Below are positions 1 through 9,168 of a stretch of 64,000 nucleotides of DNA, piece by piece. Source of the DNA: Gammaproteobacteria bacterium (GTDB taxonomy: Bacteria; Pseudomonadota; Gammaproteobacteria; Steroidobacterales; Steroidobacteraceae); contig JADJHU010000004.1 of assembly GCA_016707425.1 (NCBI GenBank), positions 1-64,000 of the forward strand, read 5' to 3'. Below the pieces are notes generated by a model. The model ran no database searches. It was not told the DNA's origin and saw only the letters and a program-made list of their open reading frames with translations. The number at the start of each line of letters is the position of its first letter. Within the stretch, counting starts at the first letter, position 1. The position numbers were made by a program, and so were the translations under genes.

Positions 1-65
1 GCCGTCTCCGGGACGACCTCATGCCGGGCCCACACCTTCTGGAACATCGTCTCGGGCGCCTTCAA
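1..65 (-). CDS. leuC: 3-isopropylmalate dehydratase large subunit, N-terminal fragment
   Basis: Only the first 21 codons are in the window; the gene runs off the left edge. The visible peptide (KAPETMFQKVWARHEVV) looks like the conserved start of LeuC, the [4Fe-4S] subunit that isomerises 2- to 3-isopropylmalate with LeuD. The start is chosen as TTG at 65 because a perfect AGGAGG (77-72) lies 6 nt upstream; the alternative ATG at 47 has no such site. It follows leuA on the same strand after 42 bp, so it is the third gene of ilvC-leuA-leuC. The assignment rests on a short peptide plus context. Confidence 0.7.
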   Translation of the reverse strand, partial: MKAPETMFQKVWARHEVVPET

Positions 66-107
66 CTCGAGCCTCCTGGTGCTGTTCGTGTGCTGCACCG
101 ACCGGTT

Positions 108-1691
108 TCAGACAGCCGCCTGGGCGATGTCGCGCACACCAGGCTGTTCCTCACGGGCGCGACCCGGAAGGGACTTCGCGAGCTCGATGCGGTTGATCAC
201 TTCGAGAAAGGCCTGCACCGCGGACTCGACGATGTTCGTGCTGACGCTCGAGCCGCGGTAGCTGCGACCGCCGTGCTCGACGTAAACGACCGCCTCACCC
301 TGGGCATCCTCGCCCCCCGAAACGCTGTGCAGATCGAACTTGCGCAGGGCCACCTGGATGCCGGTGGCGGCCTCGATGGCCTTGAAGGCTGCGTCGACTG
401 GCCCGTCGCCCGTGGTGCAGTGTTCGATGACACGCCCGTCCCGATGATGCAGGCGCAACTCGGCCTCAGCCGCAACCCGGTCATCGGAGACCGTGCGCAG
501 CTTCCCGAGCGTCCAGGGCCCGGCCGCATGTCCTTCGAGCCGCAGCACGAGTGCCTCGATGTCGCCGTCGAAGAGTTCCTTCTTCCGGTCGGCCAGCAAC
601 TTGAAATCCTCGAAGACCCGGTTGAACTCGATCTCGTCGAGCTCGAAGCCGAGATCCTTCACCCGCTCACGCAGTGCATGCCGGCCGCTGTGTTTGCCGA
701 GGACGAGATGACTGCGCGAGAGCCCGACGTCCTCAGGGCGCATGATCTCGTAGGTCGAGTGGTGCTTCAGCATGCCGTGCTGGTGGATGCCCGATTCGTG
801 CGCGAACGCGTTTTCGCCCACCACGGCCTTGTTGCGCGGGATCGGCATGCCCGTGATGCTCGAGACCAGCCGCGACACCGGGTAGAGCCGTGTGGTCTGC
901 ACACCGGTGCGGAGTCCGAAGAAGCCCTCGCGCGTACGCAGTGCCATCACCACTTCTTCGAGCGAGCAGTTGCCGGCGCGCTCGCCGATCCCGTTGATGG
1001 TGCACTCGATCTGGCGGGCACCGGCGACGACCGCCGTGAGGCTGTTCGCCACGGCCATGCCGAGATCGTCGTGGCAGTGGACGGACAGGCGGACGCCCTC
1101 GATGCCGCGGACATTGCGGCGCAGGTAGCGGAACAGCTCGGCAAACTCATCCGGCACCGTGTAGCCGACCGTGTCGGGGATGTTGACCGTGGTGGCACCG
1201 GCCTCGATCACGGCCTCGACGACCTGTGCCACGAACTCGAGCTCGGTGCGAGAGGCGTCTTCGGGAGAAAACTCCACGTCCTCGCAGTGCTCGCGTGCCA
1301 TGCGCACGCCATCCACCGCGCTGCGCACGATTTCCTCGCGCGCCATGTTGAGCTTGTACTGGCGGTGGATCGCGCTCGTGGCCAGGAAGACGTGGATGCG
1401 GCGGCGCTCCGCATCCCGCAGCGCTTTTGCCGCCCGATCGATGTCGTCCCGGTTGCAGCGGGCGAGACCGCAGATGACCGGTCCCTGCACCTCGCGCGCA
1501 ACCGCATTGACGCTCTCCCAGTCCCCGCGTGAGGCAGCCGGGAAGCCCGCTTCGATCACGTCGACGCCGAGCTCGGCGAGTGCGCGCGCCACGCGCAGTT
1601 TCTCCTCACGGGTCATGCTGCAGCCGGGCGACTGTTCGCCATCGCGCAGCGTCGTGTCGAAGATCAGAACCTGACCGGTTTGCGGGGACAT
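108..1691 (-). CDS. leuA: 2-isopropylmalate synthase
   Basis: 527 aa. It condenses acetyl-CoA with 2-oxoisovalerate, the committed step of leucine synthesis, in the cytoplasm. The N-terminal HMGL-like TIM barrel shows DTTLRDGEQSPG (residues about 12-23) and the metal-binding HCHDDLGMAVANS. The C-terminal third (from about residue 390) is the LeuA dimer domain that binds leucine for feedback inhibition. Length matches the usual 510-525 aa proteobacterial enzyme. It lies 34 bp downstream of ilvC, so it probably shares the leucine-rich attenuator upstream of ilvC as well as allosteric control. Confidence 0.97.
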   Translation of the reverse strand: MSPQTGQVLIFDTTLRDGEQSPGCSMTREEKLRVARALAELGVDVIEAGFPAASRGDWESVNAVAREVQGPVICGLARCNRDDIDRAAKALRDAERRRIHVFLATSAIHRQYKLNMAREEIVRSAVDGVRMAREHCEDVEFSPEDASRTELEFVAQVVEAVIEAGATTVNIPDTVGYTVPDEFAELFRYLRRNVRGIEGVRLSVHCHDDLGMAVANSLTAVVAGARQIECTINGIGERAGNCSLEEVVMALRTREGFFGLRTGVQTTRLYPVSRLVSSITGMPIPRNKAVVGENAFAHESGIHQHGMLKHHSTYEIMRPEDVGLSRSHLVLGKHSGRHALRERVKDLGFELDEIEFNRVFEDFKLLADRKKELFDGDIEALVLRLEGHAAGPWTLGKLRTVSDDRVAAEAELRLHHRDGRVIEHCTTGDGPVDAAFKAIEAATGIQVALRKFDLHSVSGGEDAQGEAVVYVEHGGRSYRGSSVSTNIVESAVQAFLEVINRIELAKSLPGRAREEQPGVRDIAQAAV

Positions 1692-1725
1692 GGCGGCTCC
1701 TCCTGCCTCGATGGTGTGCCGGGGT

Positions 1726-2721
1726 CTATGAGCGGCCCTCTTCGAGCCAGGGCATGCGTGCGCGCAGTGCTGCGCCGACCTTTTCGATGGGATGCTTCAG
1801 GTCCTGCTTCAGGAGCTTCCGGTAGTTCCGGCCGCCCGAGGCGCTCTCGGCGATCCACTGGCGCGCGAAGCGCCCGTCCTGGATTTCCTTGAGGATGCGG
1901 CGCATCTCCTTCTTCGTGCGGTCATTCACGACCCGCGGACCCCGCGTGAGGTCGCCGTACTTGGCGGTGTCGCTGATGAAGCGATGCATCTTCGCCAGAC
2001 CGCCTTCGTGCAGCAGATCGACAATGAGCTTCAGCTCGTGCAGGCACTCGTAATAGGCGACCTCTGGCTGGTAGCCTGCCTCGACGAGCGTCTCGAAACC
2101 TTTCACGACCAGCTCGGTTGCGCCCCCGCAGAGCACGGCCTGCTCGCCGAAGAGGTCCGTCTCGGTTTCCTCGGCGAAGGTCGTCTGGAGCACACCACCA
2201 CGGGTGCCACCGATGCCGTCGGCATAGGCGAGAGCCTTCGCCCTGGCCTTGCCTGTGGCGTCCCGCGCGACCGCGAGCAGGCAGGGGACGCCCCGGCCCT
2301 GGGTGTACTGGCGGCGCACGAGATCACCGGGGCCCTTCGGGGCGATCAGGACGACATCGAGGTCCCTGCGGGGCCGGATCTGCCCGAAGTGCACGTTGAA
2401 GCCGTGCGCGAAGAGCAGCGTTGCGCCTTTCTTCAGGCTCGACTGAATCTCGGCGTAGAGCTCCTTCTGCGCCAGATCGGGCGCGAGCATCGCCACGAGA
2501 TCAGCGTCGCGCGCGGCTTCGGCGGGTACTGCCACGGCGAGCCCGTCGCGACGGGCCTTCTTCCAGCTCGGACCGCCTTTGCGGGCACCCACCACGACGT
2601 CATGGCCGCTGTCCTTGAGGTTCAGCGCGTGTGCACGTCCCTGGCTTCCGTAGCCAAGCACGGCAATGCGGGCGCCCCGGAGCGCCTTCCTGTCGACGTC
2701 TTTCCGCGAATACAGCTTCAT
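1726..2721 (-). CDS. ilvC: Ketol-acid reductoisomerase, class I
   Basis: 331 aa. It isomerises and reduces acetolactate or acetohydroxybutyrate with NADPH and Mg2+, a step shared by valine, isoleucine and leucine synthesis. The Rossmann motif GYGSQGRAHALNL is at residues 24-36. The C-terminal domain carries the metal-binding stretch around residues 190-235 (FGEQAVLCGG, EAGYQPEVAYYECLHELK). The length marks the short class I form, not the 490-aa E. coli type. It is the first gene of ilvC-leuA-leuC and lies directly behind a leader peptide and attenuator. Confidence 0.97.
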   Translation of the reverse strand: MKLYSRKDVDRKALRGARIAVLGYGSQGRAHALNLKDSGHDVVVGARKGGPSWKKARRDGLAVAVPAEAARDADLVAMLAPDLAQKELYAEIQSSLKKGATLLFAHGFNVHFGQIRPRRDLDVVLIAPKGPGDLVRRQYTQGRGVPCLLAVARDATGKARAKALAYADGIGGTRGGVLQTTFAEETETDLFGEQAVLCGGATELVVKGFETLVEAGYQPEVAYYECLHELKLIVDLLHEGGLAKMHRFISDTAKYGDLTRGPRVVNDRTKKEMRRILKEIQDGRFARQWIAESASGGRNYRKLLKQDLKHPIEKVGAALRARMPWLEEGRS

Positions 2722-2756
2722 CTTTCGTTTCTCCGGATTTACATCTGTCGCACCAC

Positions 2757-2795
2757 AAAAAAAACCCCGCAGCGGCTCGTCGAGCCGGTGCGGGG
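2757..2795 (-). terminator. Attenuator terminator of the ilvC operon
   Basis: On the minus strand a near-perfect hairpin (2795-2765) pairs CCCCGCA and CGGCTCG with CGAGCCG and TGCGGGG, broken by a single C/C mismatch. Eight U residues follow (2764-2757). It lies between the leader peptide stop (2824) and the ilvC start (2721), the position of a transcription attenuator. Its 5' arm with flank, GACCCCGCACCGG (2797-2785), is complementary apart from one bulged C to the upstream segment CCGGTGCGGGTC (2856-2845) inside the leader ORF. Pairing of those two would form the antiterminator. Confidence 0.88.
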
Positions 2796-2823
2796 TCTGT
2801 CTCTTCGCTCGCCCTGTCGGGTT

Positions 2824-2919
2824 CTACCCGAGTTTCAGGCGCGCGACCCGCACCGGCCGCTTCCCGAGGAGAAGCGGAAGTCCGAGGAGCAGGGCGAGCC
2901 TGATGGCGTGCGCGTTCAC
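2824..2919 (-). CDS. Leucine-rich attenuation leader peptide (ilv/leu leader)
   Basis: A 31-codon ORF starting with GTG at 2919 and ending with TAG at 2824. Residues 7-19 read RLALLLGLPLLLG, giving eight Leu codons among eleven consecutive codons (8-18), mostly CTC/CTG/CTT. It lies between the operon promoter and the terminator hairpin. The antiterminator arm (2856-2845) overlaps codons 22-25, just past the Leu run. A ribosome stalled for charged tRNA-Leu would therefore leave that arm free, while one finishing translation would cover it. The ribosome-binding site is weak (ACAGG). No in-frame ATG precedes the GTG nearby. Function is inferred from this layout, which is classic for ilv and leu leaders. 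Confidence 0.82.
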   Translation of the reverse strand: MNAHAIRLALLLGLPLLLGKRPVRVARLKLG

Positions 2920-2952
2920 TGCGTTGAGGACCTGTCGGTGCGTTCGAACCCT

Positions 2953-2995
2953 ATGTGATGGGCTGATAGGATCACATCAGCAAAGGATTTGTCAA
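2953..2995 (-). promoter_or_regulatory. Probable ilvC operon promoter with overlapping inverted repeat
   Basis: A consensus -35 TTGACA is at 2995-2990. A weak -10 (TCCTAT, 2971-2966) follows after 18 bp. This region contains a perfect 7-bp inverted repeat ATGTGAT-N11-ATCACAT (2953-2977) covering the -10, so a repressor or activator may bind there. The half-sites resemble CRP half-sites but the spacing is wrong for CRP. The leader peptide begins about 45 bp downstream. Confidence 0.55.
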
Positions 2996-3072
2996 TGAAC
3001 CCCTGGCGCCTGCGCGGCGCACACGCATGCGATTTTCGCTAAGCTCCCGTGCACGATTCTGGCGCACCCTCC

Positions 3073-4473
3073 ATGACCACGGCTTTCACGATCCTGCCAC
3101 CTGCACGCGGCGGCGAGAGCTGTTCGCTCTTCGCCGTCCATCAGGGTGAGATCGAGGCGTGGCTGCAGAGCCAGCCCGCCGCCGTGGCCGCCTGGGTGCG
3201 TGCGCACCGATTCCAGGGTGAACGACACCGGCTGCTGACCCCGCCGGCCACGAGTGGTTCGGTCGCAGGCGCGGTCTTCGGCCTGGGCCCCCGAGGCGGG
3301 GCTCTGACGGTCTGGGATTTTGCGTCCCTGCCCGGGCGCCTGCCTGCCGGGTCATGGCGCGTGGCGACGCCGCTTCCGGGACGAGAGGCGACGCAGCTCG
3401 TACTGGGAGCCCTGCTGGGCAGCTACCAGCTGGACCGCTACCGCGCCACCGCGAGCCCGCCGCGCGCGGAGCTGCACGCGCCCGAGGGCGCCGATCTCTC
3501 CGAGGCCTTTGCGGCCGCAGGCGCCTGCAATTTCGCGCGCGAGCTCATCGATACGCCGGCCAATGATCTCGGCCCGGCTGAGCTTGCGCAGGTGGCACGG
3601 GAACTCGCCAGCGCACACAGCGGCGCCGAGGTCAGCATCGTCTCGGGTGACGGGTTGCGCGAGGCGGGTTATCCGCTCATCCATGCCGTGGGCATGGCCA
3701 GCGTACGCGAGCCCTGCCTCATCGATCTCGCCTGGGGCGACCCGACGGCTCCGCGCGTCACGCTGGCAGGCAAGGGTGTGTGCTTCGACAGCGGGGGGCT
3801 GGACATCAAACCCCCGGCGGGCATGCTGATCATGAAGAAGGACATGGGCGGTGCCGCCTGTGCACTGGGGCTCGCCCGGCTGCTGATGGAGCTCCAGAGT
3901 CCGATACGTCTGCGCGTCCTGGTGCCTGCCGTTGAAAACAGCGTGAGCGGGCGAGCCTACCGACCGGGCGATGTCTGGCGCTCGCGCAAGGGTCTGACGG
4001 TGGAGATCGGCAACACCGACGCTGAGGGGCGCCTGGTGCTTGCAGATGCTCTCGCTGAGGCCGATGCGGAGCGCCCCGACCTGCTCGTGGATCTCGCCAC
4101 ACTCACGGGGGCGGCGCGCACGGCGCTCGGGCCAGAACTGCCGGCCGCATTCGGCAACCGCGAGCAGAGTGTCGCGCAGCTGCTGCGTGCGGGGGAGCTC
4201 GAAAGCGACCCCGTGTGGCCGATGCCGCTGTGGGCAGGCTACGAGGAGGAGTTGGGCAGCCGTATCGCCGACCTCAGCAATGTTTCGTCCACGAGCTTTG
4301 CCGGATCGATCATCGGAGCGCTCTTCCTGCGCCGCTTCGTGACGGCCAGCCCTGACTGGCTTCATCTCGACCTCTATGCCTGGAATGCGCGCGAACGGCC
4401 GGGGCGGCCAGTGGGGGCCGAGGCTCAGTGCGTGCGTGCGCTCTACCGCCTGATTCGCGATCGCTTCGGGTAA
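3073..4473 (+). CDS. M17-family leucyl aminopeptidase
   Basis: 466 aa from ATG 3073; a GTG at 3049 in the same frame would add 8 residues, and neither has a clear ribosome-binding site. The C-terminal catalytic domain has the metal-binding and catalytic motifs of M17 peptidases: AGKGVCFDSGGLDIKP, the Lys-rich MLIMKKDMGGAA, and the signature NTDAEGRLVLADAL. It would remove N-terminal residues from peptides in the cytoplasm using two metal ions. The N-terminal domain is divergent, so this is PepA-like or PepB-like rather than a certain pepA orthologue. It is transcribed divergently from ilvC. Confidence 0.9.
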   Translation: MTTAFTILPPARGGESCSLFAVHQGEIEAWLQSQPAAVAAWVRAHRFQGERHRLLTPPATSGSVAGAVFGLGPRGGALTVWDFASLPGRLPAGSWRVATPLPGREATQLVLGALLGSYQLDRYRATASPPRAELHAPEGADLSEAFAAAGACNFARELIDTPANDLGPAELAQVARELASAHSGAEVSIVSGDGLREAGYPLIHAVGMASVREPCLIDLAWGDPTAPRVTLAGKGVCFDSGGLDIKPPAGMLIMKKDMGGAACALGLARLLMELQSPIRLRVLVPAVENSVSGRAYRPGDVWRSRKGLTVEIGNTDAEGRLVLADALAEADAERPDLLVDLATLTGAARTALGPELPAAFGNREQSVAQLLRAGELESDPVWPMPLWAGYEEELGSRIADLSNVSSTSFAGSIIGALFLRRFVTASPDWLHLDLYAWNARERPGRPVGAEAQCVRALYRLIRDRFG

Positions 4474-4692
4474 TCGGATCTTTGCGTGATTGCGCGGACG
4501 GGCCTGTGCGGGTGCTAATCTAGGAACAGGATCCCGCCCATGATGTGTCCGGGCCCGCCTGCGCGGGTCGGGCACGGCTGTGCGCCATGCGCTGTCGGCG
4601 CGATTCACAGCGGTCTGGGCGGGCACCGGTGACGATCCGGCAATGGCAATGACAACTGGAGAGGAGGTTCGCCGAGGCGGACCGATGAGCAC

Positions 4693-6381
<1,689 letters not shown>

Positions 6382-6708
6382 TCCGGCCACGCTGCTTCGT
6401 GATTCGCCGCCGATCTCCGCAGTTGTCGAGGCGGTCGGGTGGTTGTCAGTGCGCGGGCCAGCGGTTAGAGTGCGCGAACACCGCAATGATTCTGTGCCGA
6501 GCATGCGGTGGCAAGCGGTCGGCCGGAGCCGACGGTGGATCGATAACAGACGGCGTCAGGGGATTCCCGGGTCGCAAGGCGGATCAAGGAGATCATGCGG
6601 ACACTGACCGCAATCTCACTTGCCCGGTCTTGCCGGGTGCGGGGAAGTTCGATGCTGTACGACGCAAGTCTGCTTTTCTGAATTACTGAAGCGTGCCGAC
6701 GGAGCTCT
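6382..6708 (+). other. Intergenic region between ilvD and tonB
   Basis: No conserved protein is visible in these 327 bases. A good sigma-70-type promoter is present: TTGTCA (6443-6448), a 17-bp spacer and TAGAGT (6466-6471), about 240 bp ahead of tonB. A 28-codon ORF with an AAGGAG site starts at 6595 and ends at 6681; I do not recognise it and it may be chance. The long untranslated leader could carry regulation, but no known riboswitch fold was recognised. Confidence 0.5.
6443..6471 (+). promoter_or_regulatory. Probable promoter of the tonB-exbBD operon
   Basis: TTGTCA and TAGAGT separated by exactly 17 bp, 5/6 and 4/6 matches to the sigma-70 boxes, downstream of ilvD and upstream of tonB on the same strand. 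No start site is proven. Confidence 0.5.
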
Positions 6709-7344
6709 ATGGCTGCCTACGTTCACGATGCCAACTTCTTCTCGCGCCGGGCGATCGTTCTGGCCGTTGCCTTCGCTCTGCACGTGTTCCTCGCCTGGGC
6801 ACTGGCGACCGGGCTCGCCAAGCAGGTCATCGAGCTGGTGGCTCCACCCATCGACGCTGACATCGTCGAGCAGGTGGAGAACCCGAACGAGCCCCCCCCG
6901 CCGCCTCCACCCGAGATGGAGCGACCGCCGGTCGAGGTGCCACCGCCTGCAGTGTCGATCGACATCCCGATCGAGACGACCACGAGCACGGCACTCACCA
7001 ATGTGACGGACAAGCCGCGACCGGTCGCGCCACCACCACCCCCTAAGACGGTCCAGAAGGTGCACGCGCGCATCGACCCCAAGCGCTTCCCGAGCAGCGA
7101 AGAGTACTATCCTCCCAGCGCCAAGCGTCTGGGGCAGGAAGGCTCGCCGGTCATTCGGGTGTGCGTCGGTCCGGATGGGCGCCTGACCGAGCCGCCGAGC
7201 GTCGCTCAGTCATCGGGGACGGCTGCGCTCGATGAGGGTGCGCTCAAGGTTGCCAAGGCTGGCCGCTACATCGCCGGCACCGAGGATGGCAAACCCGTCA
7301 CTGACTGCCTCACTTTCAAAGTCACCTTCCAGCTCAGGAACTGA
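6709..7344 (+). CDS. tonB: Energy transducer TonB
   Basis: 211 aa. It carries proton-motive-force energy from ExbB/ExbD to outer-membrane TonB-dependent receptors. One N-terminal membrane anchor is at residues about 13-33. A proline-rich periplasmic spacer follows, with two runs of Pro (PPPPPPP at about 63 and APPPPP at about 110). The C-terminal TonB domain (about residues 130-211) contains SPVIRVCVGPDGRL and ends TFKVTFQLRN. GGAG precedes the ATG by a few bases. It is first in a tonB-exbB-exbD-exbD-TPR operon. A TonB receptor is encoded about 10 kb away (17.9-20.5 kb). Confidence 0.93.
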   Translation: MAAYVHDANFFSRRAIVLAVAFALHVFLAWALATGLAKQVIELVAPPIDADIVEQVENPNEPPPPPPPEMERPPVEVPPPAVSIDIPIETTTSTALTNVTDKPRPVAPPPPPKTVQKVHARIDPKRFPSSEEYYPPSAKRLGQEGSPVIRVCVGPDGRLTEPPSVAQSSGTAALDEGALKVAKAGRYIAGTEDGKPVTDCLTFKVTFQLRN

Positions 7345-7393
7345 TTTCCAGCCCGCGGCGGCTTCGCCGCGGTCTTTGTCCACAGAGGAAAAC

Positions 7394-8152
7394 ATGGAAA
7401 ACCAAGCCGCTACCGCTGCTACCCAAGCCGTCGACAATCCCTATGGTCTGCAGGCACTGTGGAGCCAGGGAGACATCGTTTCGCACGCCACGCTGATCAT
7501 CCTGCTTCTGATGTCCTTTTTCTCCTGGTACATCATCTTCACCAAGCTCTGGGATCAACGTAAGCTGCGCCAGTCCATCATCATCGCCGACAAGCAGTTC
7601 TGGACCGCGCCGTCGCTGAAGGATGGTGTCGAGCGCCTGAAGAAGGGCGACGATCTCCGCAACATTGCGGAAGATGGCCTGCGGGCTGCATCGCACCATG
7701 ATGGCCGGCTCACCGATCGCATCGACCTGCACGAGTGGATCACCATGTCCCTGCAGCGCTCGCTGGATGCCGTGTTCAGCAAGCTCTCCACCGGGATGTC
7801 CTTCCTCGCGACGGTCGGCTCGGTGTCGCCCTTCGTCGGACTGTTCGGCACGGTCTGGGGCGTGCTGAATGCGCTGATCGCCATCGGCGTCGCCGGTCAG
7901 GCGAGCATCGATCGGGTTGCCGGTCCCGTCGGCGAGGCGCTCATCATGACGGCCATCGGTCTGGCAGTCGCCGTGCCGGCGGTCATGGCCTACAACTGGC
8001 TGCTCGGCCGCAACAAGAAGCTGCAGGATGGCCTGCGGGGGTTCTCGGGCGACCTGCATGCCTATCTCGTGAGTGGCGCACGCGTCGGCGAGACCAGCGG
8101 GGCGGCGCGGCCGGCGACGGCATCGGCGGCACCTGCCACGGTGCGCAAGTAA
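7394..8152 (+). CDS. exbB: Biopolymer transport protein ExbB (MotA/TolQ/ExbB family)
   Basis: 252 aa from ATG 7394, with AGAGGAAA just upstream; longer in-frame readings run into tonB and are not used. It is the proton-channel partner of ExbD. The first transmembrane segment is at about residues 30-50 (LIILLLMSFFSWYIIF). The conserved MotA/ExbB core follows, with LATVGSVSPFVGLFGTVWG at about residue 135 and a third segment ALIMTAIGLAVAVPAVMAY at about residue 178. The C-terminal tail is Ala-rich. It lies 49 bp after tonB. Confidence 0.95.
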   Translation: MENQAATAATQAVDNPYGLQALWSQGDIVSHATLIILLLMSFFSWYIIFTKLWDQRKLRQSIIIADKQFWTAPSLKDGVERLKKGDDLRNIAEDGLRAASHHDGRLTDRIDLHEWITMSLQRSLDAVFSKLSTGMSFLATVGSVSPFVGLFGTVWGVLNALIAIGVAGQASIDRVAGPVGEALIMTAIGLAVAVPAVMAYNWLLGRNKKLQDGLRGFSGDLHAYLVSGARVGETSGAARPATASAAPATVRK

Positions 8153-8183
8153 GCCCGCAGCTCAACCCCGAGAGGTCAGCTCC

Positions 8184-8621
8184 ATGGCAATGAGTGTCGG
8201 GAATGGGGGCGGCGATGAAGCCCCCATGTCGGATATCAACACGACTCCGCTCGTCGACGTGATGCTCGTGCTTCTGATCATCTTCCTGATCACCGTGCCG
8301 GTGATCACGAAGACGGTGAAGCTCGAGCTGCCGAAGGCGGTCAATATCCCGACCCAGACCAAACCTGAGAACATCACGGTCGCCGTGGATGAGAAGGGTG
8401 GCATCTACTGGAATGGCACTGCGGTGTCGAACCGCGATGAGCTGCTCGAGCGGGTCGTGAAGGCGGCGGTGCTCGTGCCGCAGCCGGAGGTACACATTCG
8501 CGGAGACAAGAACGCGCGTTACGAGGCGATCGGGCGTGTGATCTACACCATTCAGCGGGGTGGGATCATCAAGGTGGGCTTCCTCACGGAACCCGATCGC
8601 GGCATCCGCGGCGCGCGCTGA
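8184..8621 (+). CDS. exbD: Biopolymer transport protein ExbD, first copy
   Basis: 145 aa from ATG 8184, behind GAGAGGT. It has a short cytoplasmic start (MSDINTTPLVDVMLV), a single transmembrane helix bearing the conserved channel Asp (TTPLVD), and a periplasmic domain. It works with ExbB in the inner membrane to couple proton flow to TonB. It is one of two tandem exbD genes; the second begins 18 bp after this one ends. Confidence 0.94.
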   Translation: MAMSVGNGGGDEAPMSDINTTPLVDVMLVLLIIFLITVPVITKTVKLELPKAVNIPTQTKPENITVAVDEKGGIYWNGTAVSNRDELLERVVKAAVLVPQPEVHIRGDKNARYEAIGRVIYTIQRGGIIKVGFLTEPDRGIRGAR

Positions 8622-8639
8622 GATCGAGGAGAGCATCGA

Positions 8640-9065
8640 ATGTCCATGAGTGTCGGAGGCAAGAGCGACGCGGTGATGCTGGACATCAACACGACGCCGC
8701 TCATCGACGTCCTGCTGGTGCTGCTCGTCACGCTGATCGTCACCATTCCGGTGATGACGCATGCGGTCAAGCTGGATATGCCGCGTCCGGATCTGCAGCC
8801 GCCGCCACCCCCGGTGCCGCCGGAGGTGATCGATCTCGAGATCGACTTCGATGGCACGGTGGTCTGGAACGGCGTGCCCGTGGCCGACCTGGCCACCCTG
8901 GAGGGGTACTTCCGGGCGGAGACCGGCAAGGTGCCTCAACCGGAGATTCACCTGCGACCCGACCGGCGCGCCCGCTACGGGGTGGTCGCCAAGGTGCTGG
9001 CGGCCGCGCAGCGGAACCACATGCGCAAGATCGGCTTCGTCAACGTCGCCGAATTCCGGGACTGA
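8640..9065 (+). CDS. exbD: Biopolymer transport protein ExbD, second copy
   Basis: 141 aa, AGGAGAG upstream. It is a paralogue of the preceding gene with the same layout: MLDINTTPLIDVLLVLLV with the conserved Asp in the single membrane helix, then a periplasmic domain. It differs in a proline-rich linker (QPPPPPVPPEV, about residue 55). Tandem exbD genes of this kind occur in other proteobacterial TonB clusters. The two proteins may form a heteromeric ExbD or serve different receptors; the sequence does not say which. Confidence 0.93.
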   Translation: MSMSVGGKSDAVMLDINTTPLIDVLLVLLVTLIVTIPVMTHAVKLDMPRPDLQPPPPPVPPEVIDLEIDFDGTVVWNGVPVADLATLEGYFRAETGKVPQPEIHLRPDRRARYGVVAKVLAAAQRNHMRKIGFVNVAEFRD

Positions 9066-9168
9066 GCGGCCGGGCGTTCAGGATTCATTCATCGACAGGC
9101 GGAGATCCTTCGCGCACGTGGCGCCCCGCGCGGTGTCACGGCGGCTCGTCGTGAAGGAAGCAAACGCC

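Noticed and set aside
21..1532. Long plus-strand open frame of about 500 codons opposite leuA
   Set aside because: It is the antisense shadow of leuA in high-GC DNA; no family resemblance and no ribosome-binding site.
2953..2977. CRP-binding site at the ilvC promoter
   Set aside because: Half-sites look similar, but the spacing between TGTGA and TCACA is 13 bp instead of 6.
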